Below, piece after piece: positions 28,604-32,956 of a stretch of 32,956 nt of DNA. The position numbers were made by a program, and so were the translations under genes. The stretch is taken from positions 1 through 32,956 of the forward strand of contig JAKLKR010000026.1 in the NCBI GenBank assembly GCA_023150565.1, written 5' to 3'. Within the stretch, counting starts at the first letter, position 1. Each line of letters starts with the position of its first letter. The notes beneath the pieces were generated by a model. It saw nothing but the letters and a program-made list of their open reading frames with translations, ran no database searches and was not told the DNA's origin. Source of the stretch: Planctomycetota bacterium (GTDB lineage: Bacteria; Planctomycetota; UBA11346).

Positions 28604-29215
28604 CACGGCTCCCCCGAGCGCGCCGCCACCGTGGCCGCCCTCGCCGCCGCCGCCGCCCTGCTCGCGCTGGTGCTGTGGCTGTGGCTGCGCCCGCCCGGCC
28701 GCGACGACGCGCCGCTGCGCTGGGACGCCTTCGCCCCTCCCGCCGAGGTGGCGCTGCGGCCGTGGAACGCCATCGTCATCCACCACAGCGACAGCCGCCG
28801 CGGCACCCTGGAGTCGATCGACGCCTGGCATCGCAAGAAGGGCTGGGACGGCATCGGCTACCACTTCGTGGTCGGCAACGGGGTCGACATGCCGCTCGGC
28901 CGGGTCGAGGCCACCTTCCGCTGGCGGCTGCAGCGCGAGGGCGCGCACGCCGGCGCCGGGCCGGCGCAGAGCCCGTTCAACCAGTTCGGCATCGGCATCT
29001 GCCTGGTGGGCGATTTCGAGCACGACGCCCTCGACCCCTGGCAGGAGGCGCGCGTGGCCGACCTGTGCGCCGAGCTGATCCGCCACGTGCCCTCGCTGGG
29101 GCCGGCGCGCATCATCGGCCACCGCGACGTGCCCGGCAAGGATACCAAGTGCCCGGGGACGAAGCTCGACGTCGAGCGCCTGCGCTTCCTGGTGCGCCAG
29201 CGGCTGCAGCAGTAG
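28562..29215 (+). CDS. N-acetylmuramoyl-L-alanine amidase (PGRP/Amidase_2 type), membrane-anchored
   Basis: 217 residues. One membrane helix (about 22-45, AALAAAAALLALVLWLWL) tethers a periplasmic amidase domain. Zinc ligands can be read as His74 (IVIHHS), His187 (GHRDVPG) and Cys197 (TKCPG), with Tyr in IGYHFVVG nearby. These fit the Amidase_2/PGRP/AmpD family, which cleaves the amide between MurNAc and the stem peptide in peptidoglycan. It may serve in cell-wall turnover. The ATG at 28562 lies inside a palindromic repeat and has no ribosome site, so an in-frame GTG at 28630 remains possible; it would shorten the leader and leave most of the helix. The gene ends 26 bases before a second inverted repeat. 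Confidence 0.87.
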   Translation: MREDGGTIDRQPSTHGSPERAATVAALAAAAALLALVLWLWLRPPGRDDAPLRWDAFAPPAEVALRPWNAIVIHHSDSRRGTLESIDAWHRKKGWDGIGYHFVVGNGVDMPLGRVEATFRWRLQREGAHAGAGPAQSPFNQFGIGICLVGDFEHDALDPWQEARVADLCAELIRHVPSLGPARIIGHRDVPGKDTKCPGTKLDVERLRFLVRQRLQQ

Positions 29216-29240
29216 CGCTCAAGCCGGAAAGAGATGGGTC

Positions 29241-29372
29241 ACCGCCACGACGCCACGACGCCACGAGGAATGGCGTTTGGGAGATCCTCGCTTTCACCCT
29301 TTGGGCGAAAACAAAAGTCGGCGTAACCCCATTTCCTGCCGTGGCGTCGTGGCGTCGTGGCGTCGTGGCGGT
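29241..29372. repeat. Inverted repeat of 26 bp built from tandem 9-bp units, possible bidirectional terminator
   Basis: Arms at 29241-29266 and 29347-29372 are perfect complements. Each contains tandem copies of a 9-base unit (GCCACGACG on the left, CGTCGTGGC on the right). The 80-base centre also has partly complementary ends (ggaatgg/ccatttcc). It fills the gap between two convergent genes, amidase (+) and pyrG (-), so the hairpin could end transcription from both sides. It may belong to a dispersed palindromic family, but only one copy is present here. Confidence 0.75.
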
Positions 29373-29406
29373 CGAATCGCTTGATTTCGCACCGGCCCCG
29401 GCCGGG

Positions 29407-31071
29407 CTACTCCGGCTCGCCCTTCTTGCGCTTGTAGGCGGCGCCGAGGAAGCCGCGGAACAGCGGGTGCGGCTTGACCGGGGTCGACTGGAATTCGGGG
29501 TGGGCCTGGGTGGCGAGGAAGAAGGGGTGGTCCTTGAGCTCGATCACCTCGACCAGCGAGACCTCGGGACGGGTCGGGTCGGGCATGAACAGGCCGGTGA
29601 ACTGCAGGCCGGCGGCCTCGTACTGGGCGCGGTAGGCGTTGTTGAACTCCCAGCGGTGGCGATGGCGCTCGCTGACCACGTCGGCGGCATAGAGCTTGTG
29701 GGTGCGCGAGCTGCGCCTGGCGATGGTGCAGGGGTAGGCGCCCAGGCGCATGGTCCCGCCGAGGTTGCCGGCGGCGACGATGTCCTTCTGCGACTCCATC
29801 ACGGTGATCACCGGGTGCGGGGTCTTCTCGTTCATCTCGGTCGAGTTGGCCTCGGCCAGGCCGAGCACGTTGCGCGCGAACTCGATGCAGGCCGCCTGCA
29901 TGCCCAGGCACAGGCCGAGGTAGGGCACCTTGTTCTCGCGCGCCCAGCGGATGGCGCGCAGCTTGCCCTCGAAGCCGCGTTTGCCGAAGCCGCCCGGCAC
30001 CAGGATGCCGTCGATGCCCTTGAGGCGCTCGGCCCAGGCCTCGTCCTTCTCCAGCGCCTCGCTCTCCAGGCGCACGATGTTGGCCTTGAGCAGGTGCGAG
30101 TAGGCGGCGTGGTCGATCGACTCGGTCACCGATTTGTAGGCGTCCTGGTGGTCGATGTACTTGCCGACCATGGCGATGGTGACGGTGTCCTTGGGCTTGC
30201 GGATGTGCCCCACCATCAGGTCCCAGGCGTGCATGTCGCAGGTGCGGCCCTCGAAGCCCATGCGCCGCGCCAGGATCTCATGCAGGCCCTGCTTGTGCAG
30301 CACCTGCGGCACCTCGTAGATCGAGGTGGGCACGTCGGGCAGGTCTATGACCTTGTCCTGGTCGACGTTGCAGAACAGCGCCAGCTTGTCCTTCACGCCC
30401 TTGGACAGGGCCTTCTCGGCACGGCACAGCAGCAGGTCGGGGACGATGCCGATCTCGCGCAGCTTCTGCACGCTGTGCTGCGCCGGCTTGGTCTTGATCT
30501 CGCCCGCGGCCTTGATGAAGGGCACGTAGACCAGGTGCACGAACACCAGGTTCTGGCTGCCGATCTCGTGGCGCAGCTGGCGCACCGCCTCCATGAAGGG
30601 CAGGCCCTCGATGTCGCCCACGGTGCCGCCGACCTCGCTGATCACCACGTCGACCTCGGGCCCGCCCAGGCCGCGGATGGTGCCCTTGATCTCGTCGGTG
30701 ACGTGGGGGATCACCTGCACGGTGCCGCCGTTGTACTTGCCGGCGCGCTCCTTCTGGATCACCGAGGAGTAGATGCGCCCGCTGGTGACGGTCGACAGCT
30801 TGCTGCAGGGCACGCCCAGGAAGCGCTCGTAGTGGCCGAGGTCGAGGTCGGTCTCGGCGCCGTCGTCGGTGACATAGACCTCGCCGTGCTGGAACGGGTT
30901 CATCGTCCCCGGGTCGACGTTGAGGTACGGATCCAGCTTCTGGATGCGCACGCGCAGGCCCATGTTGACCAGCAGGCGGCCGATCGAGGCGCAGGCGATG
31001 CCCTTGCCCAGGCTGCTGACCACCCCCCCGGTGATGACGATGTGCTTGGTCGTGTGCGGACGTGTGGTCAT
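29407..31071 (-). CDS. pyrG: CTP synthase
   Basis: 554 residues. It makes CTP from UTP, ATP and glutamine. The N-terminal synthase domain begins with HIVITGGVVSSLGKGIACAS (nucleotide loop) and contains DPYLNVDPGTMNPFQHGEVY and EVGGTVGDIEGLPF. The C-terminal class I glutamine amidotransferase domain has the nucleophile Cys388 in YLGLCLGMQ, with GGFGKRGFEGK upstream and a final catalytic HPEFQSTP. CTP is also the co-substrate of KdsB, which may explain the pairing. The ATG at 31071 overlaps the kdsB stop by four bases (ATGA); the long in-frame extension to 31467 is kdsB sequence in another frame. The gene ends 34 bases from the large inverted repeat, a likely terminator. Confidence 0.98.
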   Translation of the reverse strand: MTTRPHTTKHIVITGGVVSSLGKGIACASIGRLLVNMGLRVRIQKLDPYLNVDPGTMNPFQHGEVYVTDDGAETDLDLGHYERFLGVPCSKLSTVTSGRIYSSVIQKERAGKYNGGTVQVIPHVTDEIKGTIRGLGGPEVDVVISEVGGTVGDIEGLPFMEAVRQLRHEIGSQNLVFVHLVYVPFIKAAGEIKTKPAQHSVQKLREIGIVPDLLLCRAEKALSKGVKDKLALFCNVDQDKVIDLPDVPTSIYEVPQVLHKQGLHEILARRMGFEGRTCDMHAWDLMVGHIRKPKDTVTIAMVGKYIDHQDAYKSVTESIDHAAYSHLLKANIVRLESEALEKDEAWAERLKGIDGILVPGGFGKRGFEGKLRAIRWARENKVPYLGLCLGMQAACIEFARNVLGLAEANSTEMNEKTPHPVITVMESQKDIVAAGNLGGTMRLGAYPCTIARRSSRTHKLYAADVVSERHRHRWEFNNAYRAQYEAAGLQFTGLFMPDPTRPEVSLVEVIELKDHPFFLATQAHPEFQSTPVKPHPLFRGFLGAAYKRKKGEPE

Positions 31072-31826
31072 GGGGAACGGGTCTTCCAGCGTGCGAGGAA
31101 TGCGTCGTAGTCGGAACGGATGTCGATGCCGGCCACCGCGCGGCCGACCACCGCGGCGGCGATGCCGACCCCGGCCTCGAGCGCGCGCAGCTGCTCCAGC
31201 CGCTCCAGGCGTTCGAGCCGGCTGGCGGGCAGGCGGTGGTAGCCGAGCAGCACCGCGCGGCGGTAGGCGTAGATGCCGAGGTGGCGCAGGCAGCCGGCGG
31301 CGGGGCCGGCGGCGTCGCGGTCGTAGGGGGCGCCGGCGCGGGTGAACCACAGGCAGCGGCCCTCGCTGCCGACCGTGCCCGGGCCCGCCACCACCGCCTT
31401 GACGTTGTTGGGGTTGGCCTGCTCGGCGGCGCCGCCGGGCACCACCAGGGTGGCCATGCCCGCCCACGGGTGGCGGTCGAGCAGGCCGGCGACCAGGCGG
31501 ATGTGCTCCGGCTCCATCTCGGGCTCGTCGCCCTGGACGTTGACCACCACCTCGGCGTCGAGCCGGGCGGCGACCTCGGCGATGCGGTCGGTGCCGCTCT
31601 GATGCTCAGGACTGGTGAGCTCGGCGCGCACCCCGGCGGCGCGCGCCGCCGCCACCAGGGCGGGATCGTCGGCGCACACCGTGACCGCGGCGGCGCCGAA
31701 GGCCAGGGCGGCGCGCCGGGCGGCGGTGGCGATCAGGGGTTCGCCGTGTTCGGCGAGGAGCAGCTTCTCGGGCAGGCGCGTGCTGGCGCGGCGGGCGGGG
31801 ATGAGGACGGCGACCGTCGAGGGCAT
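31068..31826 (-). CDS. kdsB: 3-deoxy-manno-octulosonate cytidylyltransferase (CMP-KDO synthetase)
   Basis: 252 residues. It activates KDO with CTP to CMP-KDO for lipopolysaccharide inner core synthesis. The start VAVLIPARRASTRLPEKLL has the nucleotide-binding RxxSxRLPxK pattern. NVQGDEPEMEP, HQSGTDRIAEVA and GIDIRSDYDAF (C-terminal IDxxxD) are conserved marks of the family. It shows that the organism makes a KDO-containing outer membrane. The first gene of an operon with pyrG, which supplies CTP. The ATG at 31826 has GGAG four bases after a promoter-like region with a -35/-10 pair. Confidence 0.96.
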   Translation of the reverse strand: MPSTVAVLIPARRASTRLPEKLLLAEHGEPLIATAARRAALAFGAAAVTVCADDPALVAAARAAGVRAELTSPEHQSGTDRIAEVAARLDAEVVVNVQGDEPEMEPEHIRLVAGLLDRHPWAGMATLVVPGGAAEQANPNNVKAVVAGPGTVGSEGRCLWFTRAGAPYDRDAAGPAAGCLRHLGIYAYRRAVLLGYHRLPASRLERLERLEQLRALEAGVGIAAAVVGRAVAGIDIRSDYDAFLARWKTRSP

Positions 31827-31845
31827 GCTCGCTCCGAAGGGGGCG

Positions 31846-31872
31846 ACGGTAAGGGGTGAGGGGTGCTGTCAA
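31846..31872 (-). promoter_or_regulatory. Promoter of kdsB-pyrG
   Basis: TTGACA on the minus strand (31872 to 31867) and TACCGT (31851 to 31846), with a 15-base spacer. The leader of about 12 bases contains GGAG. A TTGACC at 31905-31910 on the plus strand may serve the divergent xseA gene, but no -10 was identified there. Confidence 0.5.
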
Positions 31873-31990
31873 CGAGGCCGGCTGGAGGCCGGTGGCGCCC
31901 TGGGTTGACCTGGGGGAACCGCCCGGGAACGTCATCGGTCCTCCCCTGCCCTGCCGACCCTGCCGCCACCCCAGGCCTGGACCACCGCCG

Positions 31991-32956
31991 ATGACCGAGT
32001 CCGTGCTGACCGTGTCCGCACTCACCCAGCGCATCGCGGGCGAACTGGAGGATTTCGGCCCCCTGGCGGTGCGCGGCGAGCTGGCCCAGGTCAAGGTCGC
32101 CCCCTCCGGCCACCTCTACGCCACCCTCAAGGACGCCGAGGCGCGCATCGACCTGGTGATGTGGCGCTCGACGGTGGTGCGCCAGGGCCCGCTGCCCAAG
32201 GAGGGCCAGCTGGTGGTGGCGCGCGGGACGCTGTCGGTCTACCCGCCGCGCGGCGGCTACCAGCTGGTCGCCACCCGCCTGGCCCCGCTCGGCCAGGGCG
32301 ACCTGGCGGCGCGCTTCGAGGAGCTCAAGGCGCGCCTGGCCGCCGAGGGCCTGTTCGCCGAGGAGCGCAAGCGCCCGCTGCCGCTGCTGCCGCGCGCGGT
32401 CGGCCTGGCCACCGCCGGCGGCTCGGCGGCGCTGGCGGACATGCTCGACTCGATCCGCGCGCGCTTCCCCACCATGCATGTGGTGCACGCCCCCTGCCTG
32501 GTGCAGGGGCGCGGGGCGGCGGCCTCGATCGTGGCCGCGCTCGACCGCCTCGACGCCCACCCGGCGGTCGAGGTGGTGATCGCCGGGCGCGGCGGCGGCA
32601 GCCTCGAGGACCTGTGGGCCTTCAACGAGGAGGCGGTGGTGCGGCGCATCGCCGCGATGTCCAAGCCGGTGATCAGCGCGGTCGGCCACGAGACCGACAC
32701 CACCCTGGCCGACTTCGCCGCCGACCTGCGCGCCAAGACCCCGACCGAGGCCGGCGAGCTGGTGGTGCCGCGCCTGGCCGACCTGCGCCGTGCGCTCGAC
32801 GACGGGCGCGGCCGCCTGGACTCCGCCGCCGACCGCCAGCTGGCGGAGGCGCGCGCCCGCCTGGCGGGGCTGGCCGCGCACCGCGCCCTCGCCACCCCCC
32901 GCCACCAGGTGGCGCTGCGCCGCCAGCGCCTGGACGAGCTGCGCGCCCGCCTCGAC
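31991..32956 (+). CDS. xseA: Exodeoxyribonuclease VII large subunit, N-terminal part (cut by window edge)
   Basis: The first 322 residues of a gene that runs off the right edge. The N-terminal OB-fold (about 1-100, VRGELAQVKVAPSGHLYATL and VARGTLSVYPPRGGYQLVA) binds single-stranded DNA. The nuclease region follows with RPLPLLPRAVGLATAGGSAA, VIAGRGGGSLEDLWAFNEE and the family signature VGHETDTTLADFAADLRA-KTPTEA. With XseB it degrades single-stranded DNA from both ends in repair. The coiled-coil start near 260-322 is visible, but the C-terminal part is not. It diverges from kdsB; the 164-base gap holds the kdsB promoter. No Shine-Dalgarno site is obvious. Confidence 0.95.
   Translation, partial: MTESVLTVSALTQRIAGELEDFGPLAVRGELAQVKVAPSGHLYATLKDAEARIDLVMWRSTVVRQGPLPKEGQLVVARGTLSVYPPRGGYQLVATRLAPLGQGDLAARFEELKARLAAEGLFAEERKRPLPLLPRAVGLATAGGSAALADMLDSIRARFPTMHVVHAPCLVQGRGAAASIVAALDRLDAHPAVEVVIAGRGGGSLEDLWAFNEEAVVRRIAAMSKPVISAVGHETDTTLADFAADLRAKTPTEAGELVVPRLADLRRALDDGRGRLDSAADRQLAEARARLAGLAAHRALATPRHQVALRRQRLDELRARLD

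Noticed and set aside
29241..29372. CRISPR-like array
   Set aside because: The short units are directly adjacent 9-mers arranged as inverted arms, with no spacers and no cas genes.
31072..31467. N-terminal extension of pyrG
   Set aside because: It lies inside kdsB in another frame. The ATGA overlap at 31068-31071 and the family N-terminus fix the start at 31071.

Overview
The window is a very GC-rich bacterial chromosome segment that most likely comes from the PVC superphylum (Planctomycetota, Verrucomicrobiota or Lentisphaerota). The evidence is two solitary pseudopilins with a planctomycete-type N-terminal methylation motif and an H-Xn-DG C-terminal motif, a XylR-type regulator start, several secreted glycosidase-like proteins, and a kdsB-pyrG pair close to zwf. 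KdsB implies a KDO-containing outer membrane, and MreC implies an elongating cell wall. No rRNA, tRNA, CRISPR array, intact insertion sequence or phage region was seen. Several products end in low-complexity Pro, Arg or Asp tails.

Layout. 1-3611: a XylR-like regulator cut by the left edge (-), diverging from a pseudopilin plus a secreted clan GH-A glycosidase (+). 3619-6511: mreC (-), and diverging from it a degenerate receiver/zinc-ribbon protein overlapping xerC (+). 6556-12476: a membrane-bound hybrid histidine kinase, a short remnant of a formylglycine-generating-enzyme-like gene, and a SNF2-family ATPase. 12490-14832: a STAS protein (-) diverging from an ABC-F ATPase (+). 14864-25053: a second glycan-related block, all on +: a CBM9-like protein, an AraC regulator, a large lyase-like lipoprotein, a GH-A glycosidase with C-terminal CBM9, a propeller-like secreted protein and a second pseudopilin. 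25054-27859 (-): a lipoprotein translationally coupled to zwf, and a cold-shock-domain protein with its own terminator. 28050-29215 (+): a GyrI-like protein and a PGRP-type amidase. 29407-31826 (-): the kdsB-pyrG operon. 31991-end (+): xseA, cut by the right edge.

The genes form two kinds of units. Housekeeping genes (mreC, xerC, zwf, kdsB, pyrG, xseA, ABC-F) alternate with two glycan-use modules. Each module combines a sugar-type AraC/XylR regulator, secreted GH-A enzymes and one lone pseudopilin, with no secretion machinery nearby. Promoter-like TANNNT boxes can be read at many starts. At four genes the box lies only 5-7 bases before the start codon and no Shine-Dalgarno sequence is present, which suggests leaderless mRNAs. 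Genes whose boxes lie farther upstream mostly have purine-rich ribosome sites.

The most unusual items are the pseudo-receiver/zinc-ribbon protein, the pseudopilin-glycosidase modules, the leaderless start pattern, and a G-rich tract plus hairpin at 24188-24232. All functional calls come from reading motifs by eye; no database search was run.
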